Source of the DNA: Streptomyces globosus
GTDB lineage: Bacteria > Actinomycetota > Actinomycetes > Streptomycetales > Streptomycetaceae
Assembly: GCF_003325375.1 (NCBI RefSeq)
Contig: NZ_CP030862.1
Coordinates: 6,329,501-6,393,500 of the forward strand
DNA: 64,000 bases
Direction: 5' to 3'
Shown: positions 1-7,072 of the stretch, in pieces
Layout of the letters: each line of letters opens with the position of its first letter
How positions within the stretch are numbered: the first letter of the stretch is position 1
Position numbers and translations under genes: made by a program
Notes under the pieces: model-generated
The model's input: the letters and a program-made list of their open reading frames with translations, nothing else
Told to the model about the DNA's origin: nothing
Database searches by the model: none

Positions 1-1129
1 ACCGGTCCGGGAGATCCTCGCCCTCACCGAGCGCCCCGGCGTCGTCTCGTTCGCCGGCGGTCTGCCCGCACCCGAACTCTTCGACACGGACGGGCTGCGC
101 GCCGCGTACGACGCCGCGTTCGCGACCTCCGCCGCACGGGCCCTCCAGTACTCCACCACCGAAGGCGCGCCGGAACTGCGCCGGGCCGTCGCCGCACGGG
201 CGACCGCCCGCGGCCTCGCCACCACCGCCGACGACATCCTCGTCACCACCGGGTCGCAGCAGGCGCTGACCCTCATCACCGCCACCCTCGTCGAGCCGGG
301 CGACACCGTCCTCGTCGAGAACCCCACCTACCTCGCCGCCCTCCAGGCCTTCGGCCTGGCCGGCGCCCGCGTCATACCCGTGCCCTGCGACGAGCAGGGC
401 ATCCTGCCGGACGCCCTGGAGGAGATCGTCCGCCGGGAGCGCCCGAAGCTCCTGTACTGCGTCCCCACCTTCCAGAACCCCACCGGCCGCACGCTGCCGG
501 CCGCACGCCGGGCCGCGGTCGCCCAGGTCGCGGCCCGCCTGGGCCTGTGGCTGGTCGAGGACGACCCGTACGGCGACCTCCGCTTCGAGGGCGACGACGT
601 GCCGTGGCTCGCCGCGCACCCGGGCGCGGAGGACCGCACGGCGCTGCTGGGGAGCTTCTCGAAGATCATGGCGCCGGGGCTCCGCCTCGGCTGGCTCCGC
701 GCCCCGGCCGTCCTGCGGCGGGCGGCGGTCGTCGCGAAGCAGGCGGCCGACCTGCACACCTCGACGGTGGACCAGCTGGCGGCCGCCCACTACCTTTCCG
801 CCGCCGACCTCGACGCCCACATAGCCGCCGTCCGCGACGCCTACCGCATCCGCCGCGACGCCCTCCTGGCCGGCCTGGGCGAAGCGCTCCCGGAGGGCTC
901 GGAGTGGAACCGCCCGGAGGGCGGCATGTTCGTGTGGGCCCGCCTGCCGGAGGGCCACGACGCGACCGCGCTGTTGAAGCGCGCGGTGGCGAAGGACGTC
1001 GCCTTCGTCCCGGGGGAACCGTTCTACACGGGCACTCCGGATCCGCGGACGCTGCGGCTGTCGTTCACGACGCACACGGCGGAGGAGATCGCGGTGGGGC
1101 TGGAGCGGCTGAGGGCGGCGGTGGGCTGA
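1..1129 (+). CDS. PLP-dependent aminotransferase, class I/II (5' truncated)
   Basis: The gene enters from the left edge in frame 2, and its stop is at 1127-1129, so the N terminus is not visible. The 375 visible residues form a fold-type I aminotransferase: the Y-x-P substrate region (NPTYLAAL), the NPTGRTLP loop, the EDDPYGDLRF aspartate that pairs with the PLP ring, and the Schiff-base lysine in SFSKIMAPGLRLGW. This pattern fits the 2-aminoadipate / valine-pyruvate type transaminases and the C-terminal domain of MocR regulators. The missing upstream part would decide whether a GntR HTH is fused. The reaction is amino-group transfer between an amino acid and a 2-oxoacid in the cytosol. The substrate cannot be told. 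The gene is followed directly by repeat element A. Confidence 0.85.
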   Translation, partial: PVREILALTERPGVVSFAGGLPAPELFDTDGLRAAYDAAFATSAARALQYSTTEGAPELRRAVAARATARGLATTADDILVTTGSQQALTLITATLVEPGDTVLVENPTYLAALQAFGLAGARVIPVPCDEQGILPDALEEIVRRERPKLLYCVPTFQNPTGRTLPAARRAAVAQVAARLGLWLVEDDPYGDLRFEGDDVPWLAAHPGAEDRTALLGSFSKIMAPGLRLGWLRAPAVLRRAAVVAKQAADLHTSTVDQLAAAHYLSAADLDAHIAAVRDAYRIRRDALLAGLGEALPEGSEWNRPEGGMFVWARLPEGHDATALLKRAVAKDVAFVPGEPFYTGTPDPRTLRLSFTTHTAEEIAVGLERLRAAVG

Positions 1130-1222
1130 GCGGAGGAGGTGGGCGGGAGCCGATGGGTCCGCGTCGGGTGTGTGACTGGGGGTGTCCCCGGCAGTTGATG
1201 GTGTCCGGGGCGGCCCGGTCCC

Positions 1223-1278
1223 TCAAGGGCGCGCCCGTTGGGCGCGTCGCTGCGCGATGGCCTTACGGCCACCCTTGA
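1223..1278. repeat. TCAAGGG hairpin module, copy 1 (element A, left arm)
   Basis: A 56-bp module is bounded by TCAAGGG and CCCTTGA and contains the GC palindrome-like GCGCGTCGCTGCGCGATGG. The window has four copies, one in each arm of elements A and B. Confidence 0.8.
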
Positions 1279-2078
1279 CCGACCGACCCGCCCCGGAGGC
1301 ATTTTTTCTGCCGGGACGCCCCCAGGGGAACGGCCAGGGGGAGGGCGAGGCGTCAAGGGTCATCAGAGAGCCTCCTCTCCCGCCCCGCAGGCCCCCCTTT
1401 CACCACCGGCATCAGCCGCCCCGTCGACCGGAGCCGGGTGGGCTGTGACGTAGCGAAACGACGCCCAGAGCATCATCTGGACACAGGAGCGCGGCAGATC
1501 GCTACGCGGGCGTCCTCGGCTCGGCGGCTGGCCGCCGTCAGAGGCCGGGGCGGCGCGGCAGATCGCTACGTGGGCGCCGTCGGCTCGGCGGCTGACCGCC
1601 GGATCGCAGGGGGCGGAGAGGGTGGAAGGGGCCTCCTGCCGCCAGACGCCGGTATACGAGGAGGGGGAGCGAGCCGGTGCGCTTCGCCGCCCCGGACGGC
1701 GGCCGGACGCCCAGGGGGGAGAAGCGCCCAGCGAGGTGGGGCGCTTCGCAGCCCCAGGCGGCAGCCGGACGCCGTGCAGACGGAGGCGTGTAGCGATCTG
1801 TCGCGTCCGCCCGCCCCAGACGACGGACAGACGCCGAAGAGAGGGAAGCACGTAGCGATTTGGGGCGCTCCTGTCTGCGGATGATGCTCTGGGCGCCGTT
1901 TCCTGCGGTCAGAGCCCACCCGGCTCCCGCTGGCGGGTCTGCTGATGCCGGTGGGGTGAAAGGGGCCCCGGGGCGGGAGGGCAGCGGCTCTGATCCGGCC
2001 GGTAGGTGATGGTCCCTCCAGGCCGTTCCCCTGGGGGCTTCCCGGCAGCTTGTTGGTATTCCGGGGCGGGCCGTCCTG

Positions 2079-2136
2079 TCAAGGGTGGCCCGCCAGGGCC
2101 ATCGCGCAGCGACGCGACCAACGGGAGCGCCCTTTA
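2079..2136. repeat. TCAAGGG hairpin module, copy 2 (element A, right arm)
   Basis: This is the inverted counterpart of the module at 1223. It is bounded by TCAAGGG and CCCTTTA (one change) and contains CCATCGCGCAGCGACGCG, the reverse complement of the module core. Confidence 0.75.
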
Positions 2137-2260
2137 CAGGGCGGCCCGCCCCGGAAGGACAATGGGCTGCCGGGACACCCCCAGCACCAACCGACCCCGA
2201 GTCGTCGGCTCCCGACCATCCGGCTCCCGCCGACGCCTTCCAGGCCCCGCCTCCCCCTCG

Positions 2261-2863
2261 TCACGTCGCGACGCCGTCCGCATAGCGGGGGAGGCCGTTG
2301 GTGGGGATGGTCCAATCAGCGATCGTGACGTCCTCGCCGTACACGTAGTCCTTGCGCGTCGCGTACCTGGGGCCGGCTGGGGTGGTGTGGATGTCACTCA
2401 TCACCGCGCCTGTGCCGGTACGCGGGTCGAAGACCGCGTACACGGGGATGCCGAGCAGGGCGTAGTCGCGCATCTTGCCGATCCAGTCGTTGTCCGGATT
2501 GGAACGGGAAACGACCTCGATCGCGGCGATCACCGTGCGCGGGTCAAAGGAACCTTCGCCCTGCATGTCTTCGAATGCGATCACCATGACGTCCGGGTGT
2601 CGCATGATGCCCTCGGGCTCGTCCTCCACGTCAGGTGTTCCCACGTGCGCCCACAGGCCGTCCGGCATCGTCTTCTCCAGGCGACGGCTGACCAGCCCTG
2701 CCGTCACCTCGTGCGGCCGTCCAGGGGCCGTCATGTCGTGGACGATTCCTTCCTTGGTGATCTCGAGTTTGCCGGGAACCACGTCCTCGATCCGGTCGAT
2801 ACCGTCACGCATGGCGCGGTAGAGGGCGTTGCCGTTCCGGGAGGCGTCAGGCGCGATGGTCAT
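2261..2863 (-). CDS. Uma2 family (DUF820) restriction-endonuclease-like protein
   Basis: A 200-residue protein of the Uma2/DUF820 family, which adopts a PD-(D/E)XK nuclease fold and is strongly expanded in Streptomyces. Visible signs are PGKLEITKEGIVHDMTAPGRPHE near the N terminus, the HPDVMVIAF strand carrying the PD-like aspartate, then the AAIEVVSRSNPDND segment (E-x-V), and the RDYALLGIPVYAVFDP helix-strand. The ATG at 2863 is chosen because GAGGAG lies six bases upstream. Longer in-frame starts have no such site. DNA cleavage is a family-level expectation and the target is unknown. The gene ends about 30 bp from element A, and its promoter lies in the 47 bp before the next gene or further upstream with it. 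Confidence 0.8.
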   Translation of the reverse strand: MTIAPDASRNGNALYRAMRDGIDRIEDVVPGKLEITKEGIVHDMTAPGRPHEVTAGLVSRRLEKTMPDGLWAHVGTPDVEDEPEGIMRHPDVMVIAFEDMQGEGSFDPRTVIAAIEVVSRSNPDNDWIGKMRDYALLGIPVYAVFDPRTGTGAVMSDIHTTPAGPRYATRKDYVYGEDVTIADWTIPTNGLPRYADGVAT

Positions 2864-2909
2864 GGTGGCTCCTCGTCCGTGGCCGTGGGCCCGAGTCATC
2901 ACCTTCATG

Positions 2910-4100
2910 CTAGGCAGCTCCTTCTGCGCGCACCCCGCAGCCGCTTCGTGCACCGCCCGCGGCTCGTCCATCCGCGCGCCTGCAGTCGCCGCATCTGCCC
3001 GGGGTCGGGGAGCGGAAGACGCGGCCGCAGCCGTCGCAGTCCTGGAAGGGGTCCGGGCGGGGACCCCGGCCCCGCAGGCCGGGCCGGGGGCCGGCCTGGG
3101 GCGGGAGGAGTTCGCGGAGGCGGTGGGCGATCACCGAGGGTGGGTGACGCAGGTCCGGTGGCAGGCCGGTGGAGAGCGCCAGGGAGATCGCCTCGGGTGG
3201 GGCGCCGCGCTCCAGCCAGCGGACGGTGCCGGGGGTGAGGCGGTGCACGTCGCGTTCGGAGAGGAGCAGGCGGGGGTCGGCCCGGTGGAGGCCCGTGAGG
3301 ATCTCGTGTGCTGTCGCCACATGCTCTGGGGGGAGGGCCGGCGTCGGCGTCGGCGTTGCCACTGTGGCCGTCTGGTGGGCTGGGCGCTGTGCCGCCCCTG
3401 GAGTGGGCCGGGGCTCGGCCGCCTCGGGGGCGGACCGGGCTGCGGTGGGGGGTTCGGGGGCCGGCTGTGGGGGTGGGGGAACCTCGGGTTCGTCCGGGCG
3501 CGGCGGTGGTGCGGGGGACTCGGCCGCGGGCGGCGGCGTATCCGCCGATTCCGCCGCGGGTGGTCGCCGTGTCGGGGGTTCCGCGGCAGGCGGTTGTGGG
3601 TCCAGGGCGTCGGCCGTGGGCGCCAACGGCGCCGGTGGTCGTGGCGGCCGGGGTGCCTCCCGGGGCTCGGGGGACGGCACGAGTCGCGGCCTGAGGCGGG
3701 ACGACGCGGTGCGGGTGGGCGGGCCGGAGGGCGTCCCGTGGGGGCGGTTGTACGAGATGGTGCGGGTGACGACGCGGCCCGACGGGAGGCGTTCGCGTAC
3801 GCGGGCCAGGTAGCCCTGGGCCTCCAGCTCGCGCAGTGCGCGGCCGATGCGGTGCTCGCTGTCGGGGAAGCGTTCCGCGAGGGTGCGGATGGCCACCCGT
3901 GTCCCGGCGGGGAGCGACTGGATGTGCACGGCGAGGCCGATCGCGAGGAGCGACAGGTGGCGGTGTTGGGCGAGGTGGTTGCCGACGACCGTGAAGTGGC
4001 TGTCGTGTCGCACGTTGACGTGCGTTACGCCTGATCGGGGGGTGTCGGCGGGAACGCCGGGTGCTGGGCGCGCGGGCGCGCTACGCTGCTGCCAGTCCAT
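2910..4100 (-). CDS. Helix-turn-helix protein with long proline/alanine-rich linker
   Basis: A protein of about 396 residues. After an N-terminal extension, a winged-HTH-like region (VVGNHLAQHRHLSLLAIGLAV through RVAIRTLAERFPDSEHRIGRALRELEAQGYLARVRE) resembles DNA-binding domains of Streptomyces plasmid/replication-type regulators. A long Pro/Ala/Glu-rich linker follows. A C-terminal helical region (HEILTGLHRADPRLLLSERD) ends with a cysteine cluster, DCDGCGRVFRSPTPGRCGDCR, which looks like a small zinc ribbon. The ATG at 4100 is the most upstream reasonable start. Homologues I recall begin nearer the NVRHDSHFTVV segment, so the true start may be downstream. The leader holds the strong hairpin at 4132-4167. 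The regulatory target is unknown. Confidence 0.65.
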   Translation of the reverse strand: MDWQQRSAPARPAPGVPADTPRSGVTHVNVRHDSHFTVVGNHLAQHRHLSLLAIGLAVHIQSLPAGTRVAIRTLAERFPDSEHRIGRALRELEAQGYLARVRERLPSGRVVTRTISYNRPHGTPSGPPTRTASSRLRPRLVPSPEPREAPRPPRPPAPLAPTADALDPQPPAAEPPTRRPPAAESADTPPPAAESPAPPPRPDEPEVPPPPQPAPEPPTAARSAPEAAEPRPTPGAAQRPAHQTATVATPTPTPALPPEHVATAHEILTGLHRADPRLLLSERDVHRLTPGTVRWLERGAPPEAISLALSTGLPPDLRHPPSVIAHRLRELLPPQAGPRPGLRGRGPRPDPFQDCDGCGRVFRSPTPGRCGDCRRADGRAAGGARSGCGVRAEGAA

Positions 4101-4131
4101 TTGGGAAGGTCTGTGCTTCCTGGTTGGGTCA

Positions 4132-4167
4132 GGCCCCCGGCGCGGATCGCTAGTCCTGCCGGGGGCC
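4132..4167. promoter_or_regulatory. Perfect 10-bp hairpin in leader of the HTH gene
   Basis: GGCCCCCGGC (4132-4141) pairs perfectly with GCCGGGGGCC (4158-4167) across a 16-nt loop containing GCGGATCGCTAG. It lies 32-67 bp upstream of the leftward start at 4100, where it could act as an attenuator or an operator. It is too far from the end of any rightward gene to be a simple terminator. Confidence 0.55.
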
Positions 4168-4299
4168 GACGCATGTCTGCGGTTGTTTCGGCGCGAGCAT
4201 ATGCCCGGCAACCGGCGCCAAATCCGCCCAGTTGGCACAGTTCACCCGCGCGAGCGACAGCGGGTCGGGACAGGTCAAAGAGGTGGGTGGGTAGGTGGG

Positions 4300-4797
4300 T
4301 TAGCTTTCCCCGGTTCCTTTACTGGCCTCGTGCGCCGCCGTCTCACGGAGGGCCGTCCCGCGGCCCACCGGGCCGTGGATTCCCGGTGCCGGTGGGCGGT
4401 AGGGCGACACCTCGGCGAAGACCGTCTTCCACGGGGGCGGACCGGTGATGACGCCCCAACGGTCGGCCAGCTCGCCGACGACCGCCAGCCCGCGTCCTCC
4501 GGCCGCCGGGTCCGGCAGGCGGTCGTACCGGGTGTCCGTCACCTCGATGCGGACGGTGCCGGTGGGATGGATGGCGAGGACGAGGCGGAAGTCCCGTCCG
4601 GGGACGCGGCCGGGAGTGACGGCGTTGGCGAGCAGCTTGGCGAGGATGCGCTCGGGCCGCTCCAGCGGCACGCCCCAAGCGCGTAGCTGCTCGACAGCGA
4701 GCAGCCGCCCGAGGCGGGCGCCGCGCGGGCTGGCGGAGAGCTGGAGGACGCACGCCGGGGGCACGGATGGTCCGGGGTGAGGGAGTTGTGGAATCAC
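4300..4797 (-). CDS. ATP-binding protein, HATPase_c_2 (anti-sigma / RsbW-like)
   Basis: A 165-residue single-domain protein of the GHKL ATPase superfamily, like the many Streptomyces RsbW-type kinases. The N box is LLANAVTPGR, the G1 box is DTRYDRLPDPAAGGRGLAVVGELADRWGV, and the W-K-T-V-FAEV strand closes the fold. The family binds ATP and often phosphorylates anti-sigma-factor antagonists. The partner is unknown here. The usual N box is (L/I)(V/I)xNA, so the fold looks intact, but the LEV-DxG aspartate-glycine pair is replaced by TDTRYD. The GTG at 4797 is the only plausible start. The gene is divergent from the XRE-DUF397 pair, and the inverted repeat 4802-4831 lies in between. Confidence 0.8.
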   Translation of the reverse strand: MIPQLPHPGPSVPPACVLQLSASPRGARLGRLLAVEQLRAWGVPLERPERILAKLLANAVTPGRVPGRDFRLVLAIHPTGTVRIEVTDTRYDRLPDPAAGGRGLAVVGELADRWGVITGPPPWKTVFAEVSPYRPPAPGIHGPVGRGTALRETAAHEASKGTGES

Positions 4798-4801
4798 ATC
4801 A

Positions 4802-4831
4802 CTCAGCGTGGCGATGTGTGTCTACGCTGAG
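4802..4831. promoter_or_regulatory. Inverted repeat CTCAGCGT-N14-ACGCTGAG between divergent HATPase and XRE genes
   Basis: Perfect 8-bp arms (4802-4809 and 4824-4831) are separated by 14 bp and start 4 bp upstream of the HATPase GTG. The position would block HATPase transcription. The adjacent XRE protein is the natural candidate to bind it. Confidence 0.5.
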
Positions 4832-4959
4832 AAGCGGCGACGCCCCTGCGTACTGCGGCTGTCCGGACGCTGTCCGGACCTGTCCTGTCTGTCCGAGACG
4901 CACCTGCGGGTACCGGGCGTTGAGCATGTCGGGCACGGGCACGTCGGAAGTGGGTGCGC

Positions 4960-5817
4960 ATGAGCGTGGACGGCGACGGAACGGAAGAGCCGGGCTGGGA
5001 GGTCGACCCGGAGGACGAACAGGGCGCGGCGGTCGTCGCGGCCGTCGGTCGGCAGCTGAAGGTGTGGAGAGAGACCGCCGGTCTGCGGGCCTCTGATCTC
5101 GCGGCCCGCATGGGGTACGGGGAGGACCTGGTCCGCAAGGTCGAGGCGGGGCGCCGCATCCCGCGCCCCGAGTACCTCGACCGTGCGGATGAGGTGCTGG
5201 GGGCTGAGGGCCGCATCGCGGCCATGAAGAAGGATGTCGAGCCTGCCCGCTACCCCAAGCGGATCCGCGATCTGGCCATGTTGGAATCACGTGCGGTTGA
5301 GCTGCTGTCGTACGGGAACCACAACATTCACGGCTTGCTACAGACCGAGGAATACGCGCGGGCACTATTCGAGATGGCCAGCCCGGCCGAATCGGAGGCG
5401 CAGATAGAGCGTGGCGTGGCAGCACGGATGGCGCGGCGTTCGATCTTCGATCGTGACCCCGCACCCGCACTGAGCTTCGTCGTAGAAGAGGTGGCACTCA
5501 TGCGGCCATTGGGTGGACCAACGGTTCGACGGCGACAGCTCGAACACCTGCTGGAGGTTCTCCAGTTGCGCAACGTGACGTTTCAGGTGATGCCGACCGC
5601 GTGCGAGGAGCACGCGGGAATGGCAGGGCTCATCCAGGTGCTCAAGTTCGGTGACGGGACTGCCGTCGGTCGGGCGGAGGGCACCTTTCACGGGCGGCCA
5701 GTGGCCGATCCGAAGCAGCTCCGGATTCTGGAATCGAGGTATGGCATGATCCGGGCCCAGGCTCTCACGCCCCGGGAGTCGCGGTCCTTCATCGAGCAAC
5801 TGCTGGGAGCAGCATGA
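4960..5817 (+). CDS. XRE-family regulator with DUF5753 (Scr1-type) domain
   Basis: A protein of about 285 residues. An N-terminal helix-turn-helix (VGRQLKVWRETAGLRASDLAARMGYGEDLVRKVEAGRRIPRPEYLDRADEVL) is followed by the DUF5753 domain (IHGLLQTEEYARALF, RRSIFDRDPAPALSFVVEEVALMRPLGGP, LQLRNVTFQVMP). These regulators pair with small DUF397 proteins in Streptomyces and include developmental regulators such as WhiJ. The ATG at 4960 follows GGAAG. A GTG two codons earlier is also possible. The stop overlaps the DUF397 start (ATGA at 5814-5817), so the two are co-translated. By family precedent it binds DNA, with the DUF397 partner modulating it. Confidence 0.85.
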   Translation: MSVDGDGTEEPGWEVDPEDEQGAAVVAAVGRQLKVWRETAGLRASDLAARMGYGEDLVRKVEAGRRIPRPEYLDRADEVLGAEGRIAAMKKDVEPARYPKRIRDLAMLESRAVELLSYGNHNIHGLLQTEEYARALFEMASPAESEAQIERGVAARMARRSIFDRDPAPALSFVVEEVALMRPLGGPTVRRRQLEHLLEVLQLRNVTFQVMPTACEEHAGMAGLIQVLKFGDGTAVGRAEGTFHGRPVADPKQLRILESRYGMIRAQALTPRESRSFIEQLLGAA

Positions 5818-6119
5818 ACCGCAACTTCGAACTGGTTTGGTTTAAGAGCAGCTACAGCGACAGCAGCGACATCAACGACTGCGTGGAAGTCGCCTGGGTA
5901 AAGAGCAGCTACAGCAGCTCCAGCGATATCAACGACTGCGTCGAGGTCGGCTGGGCCAAGAGCAGCCACAGCAGCGGCTCCGAAGGCGACTCCTGCGTCG
6001 AGGTCGCCAGTACCCCCGCAGCCGTCCTCGTCCGCGATTCCAAGGACACCGCCGTCCCGCACCTGAGCTTCTCCCCGGCCGCCTGGGCCGGATTCGTCGC
6101 AGGGGCGCGGCAGGCGTAG
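5814..6119 (+). CDS. DUF397 protein with three tandem DUF397 motifs
   Basis: A 101-residue protein. Ordinary DUF397 proteins carry one W-x-KSSYSxxx-DCVEV motif and are 60-75 residues long. This one has three: WFKSSYSDSSDINDCVEV, WVKSSYSSSSDINDCVEV and WAKSSHSSGSEGDSCVEV. The usual tail (VLVRDSKD, LSFSPAAWAGFV) then follows. The repeats are also visible in DNA as three 57-bp units (5838-6008). It overlaps the XRE stop by four bases, so it is presumably the antagonist or partner of that regulator. The triplication may let one peptide bind several regulator molecules, which is inference. Confidence 0.85.
   Translation: MNRNFELVWFKSSYSDSSDINDCVEVAWVKSSYSSSSDINDCVEVGWAKSSHSSGSEGDSCVEVASTPAAVLVRDSKDTAVPHLSFSPAAWAGFVAGARQA
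5838..6008 (+). repeat. Three 57-bp tandem repeats inside the DUF397 gene
   Basis: Units begin at the TGG codons 5838, 5895 and 5952, exactly 57 bp apart. Units 1 and 2 are nearly identical and unit 3 has diverged. This is an in-frame internal duplication. Confidence 0.85.
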
Positions 6120-6133
6120 CCGGTCAGAGGGAA

Positions 6134-6161
6134 GCCGGGCCCGGTGTCGTGCGGGCCCGGC
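6134..6161. terminator. Bidirectional terminator between DUF397 and methyltransferase genes
   Basis: GCCGGGCCCG (6134-6143) and CGGGCCCGGC (6152-6161) form a perfect 10-bp stem with an 8-nt loop, midway between the convergent stops at 6119 and 6180. Confidence 0.75.
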
Positions 6162-6179
6162 GCGGGCGGCCGGAAGGCG

Positions 6180-7067
6180 TCAGACCCGGTCCGCGGCGAT
6201 CAGGACGTACTGGAACGATCCGTCCCTGTAGGAGTTGATGAACGCCTCCTCGATGCCCGTGACCAGCGAGGACGTGGCGCGCAGCTCCCAGTACGGGAGG
6301 GTCGCCGGGGTGAGGTCGATGACGGCCTGGGGGACGAGGCGGTTGTCTGCCATGGCGCGCATGTACTCGCGGCGGGAGTGGATGTTGCACTCGAAGTGGG
6401 CGTTGATCTGCGAGACCCACTTCGACGGCTGCCCGTAGCGGGGGTTCCAGCAGCCGGTGATGGTGACGTAGCGGCCGCCCACGGCGAGGATGCGGGAGTG
6501 CTCGGCCATGAGGTCGTGGAGGTCGACGTACATGCTGGACTCGTTGTTCCAGGAGGCGGCGGCCTGCCCGGTCTCGAACGGCATGTCGAGCATGTTGCAG
6601 ACGCGGGAGCGGACGAAGTCCGCGATGCCGAGTTCCGCGGCGCGGTTGTTGCCGAAGTCGGCCTGCTTGGCGGAGAGGGTGACGCCCTCGACCTTGCAGC
6701 CGAACCGCTGGTGGGCCATGACCATGGAGCCGCCGCGGCCGCAGCCGGCGTCGACGAGGAGGTCGTCGCGGCCGATGGTGCCGAGGTTGTCGAGGAGGAC
6801 GTCGGTCTGGGCGGATTCCAGGCGGTGGAGTTCGGCGATGAGCTTCTTCTCGTACGCGCTGTCGGCGGGGTCGCCGAGGGCGTCGTGGTCGATGTCGCCG
6901 ATGCCGTAGTGGTGGTGGTAGAGGCCGTCGACATCGCCGAGGCGCAGGTTCACCGGCCGGGCCTCTTCGTTCCAGTAGCGGGCGATGTCGCCCTGGTACG
7001 GGGTGGCCGGGGCGGGGATGAACGTGGCGGGGGTGGTGAGTTCGATGCTGGACACGGGTGAATCCAT
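6180..7067 (-). CDS. Geranyl diphosphate 2-C-methyltransferase
   Basis: A SAM-dependent enzyme of about 295 residues that methylates C2 of geranyl diphosphate, the first committed step to 2-methylisoborneol. Motifs seen: YWNEEARPVNLRLGDVDGLYHHHYGIG near the N terminus; the SAM-binding loop LLVDAGCGRGGSMVMAHQRFG; a second SAM segment VEGVTLSAKQADFGNNRAAELG; NNESSMYVDLHDLMAEHSRIL; and the closing GSFQYVLIAADRV. The order and length match known GPP methyltransferases. ATG 7067 has GAGGA immediately before it. GTG 7055 is an alternative start with longer spacing. The start is only 5 bp from the cyclase stop, so the two are translationally coupled. It is last in the encapsulin-cyclase-methyltransferase operon. 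Confidence 0.93.
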   Translation of the reverse strand: MDSPVSSIELTTPATFIPAPATPYQGDIARYWNEEARPVNLRLGDVDGLYHHHYGIGDIDHDALGDPADSAYEKKLIAELHRLESAQTDVLLDNLGTIGRDDLLVDAGCGRGGSMVMAHQRFGCKVEGVTLSAKQADFGNNRAAELGIADFVRSRVCNMLDMPFETGQAAASWNNESSMYVDLHDLMAEHSRILAVGGRYVTITGCWNPRYGQPSKWVSQINAHFECNIHSRREYMRAMADNRLVPQAVIDLTPATLPYWELRATSSLVTGIEEAFINSYRDGSFQYVLIAADRV

Positions 7068-7072
7068 TCCTC

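Larger units (their letters stand above)
1143..2231. repeat. Element A: ~1.1 kb non-coding nested inverted repeat
   Basis: This fills the gap between the aminotransferase and the Uma2 gene. It begins GCGGGAGCCGATGGG and ends with the inverse, CGGCTCCCGC. The left arm (about 1143-1480) reads as the approximate reverse complement of the right arm (about 1877-2231). For example, CCCAGAGCATCATC at the inner end of the left arm faces GATGATGCTCTGGG at 1881, and AGGGGAACGGCC faces GGCCGTTCCCCT. The ~400 bp core holds four GTAGCGATC-type motifs: two in reverse orientation (1497-1505, 1561-1569), then two forward (1790-1798, 1852-1860). Many short open frames exist but none has a codon pattern, ribosome site or family I recognise. 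A second copy (element B) lies at 24474-25683. No transposase is present and the function is unknown. Confidence 0.85.

Noticed and set aside
1438..1884. Open frames of 60-160 codons inside elements A and B.
   Set aside because: All six frames are open in places, products are Arg/Pro-rich, no ribosome site or family motif is seen, and the DNA is better explained as inverted repeats.
1143..2231. Elements A/B as an insertion sequence.
   Set aside because: No transposase or DDE-type ORF and no target-site duplication I can see. They may be non-autonomous, but calling them IS elements is not supported.
5838..6008. CRISPR-like or regulatory tandem repeat.
   Set aside because: The 57-bp period is in frame and encodes DUF397 motifs, so this is internal protein duplication.
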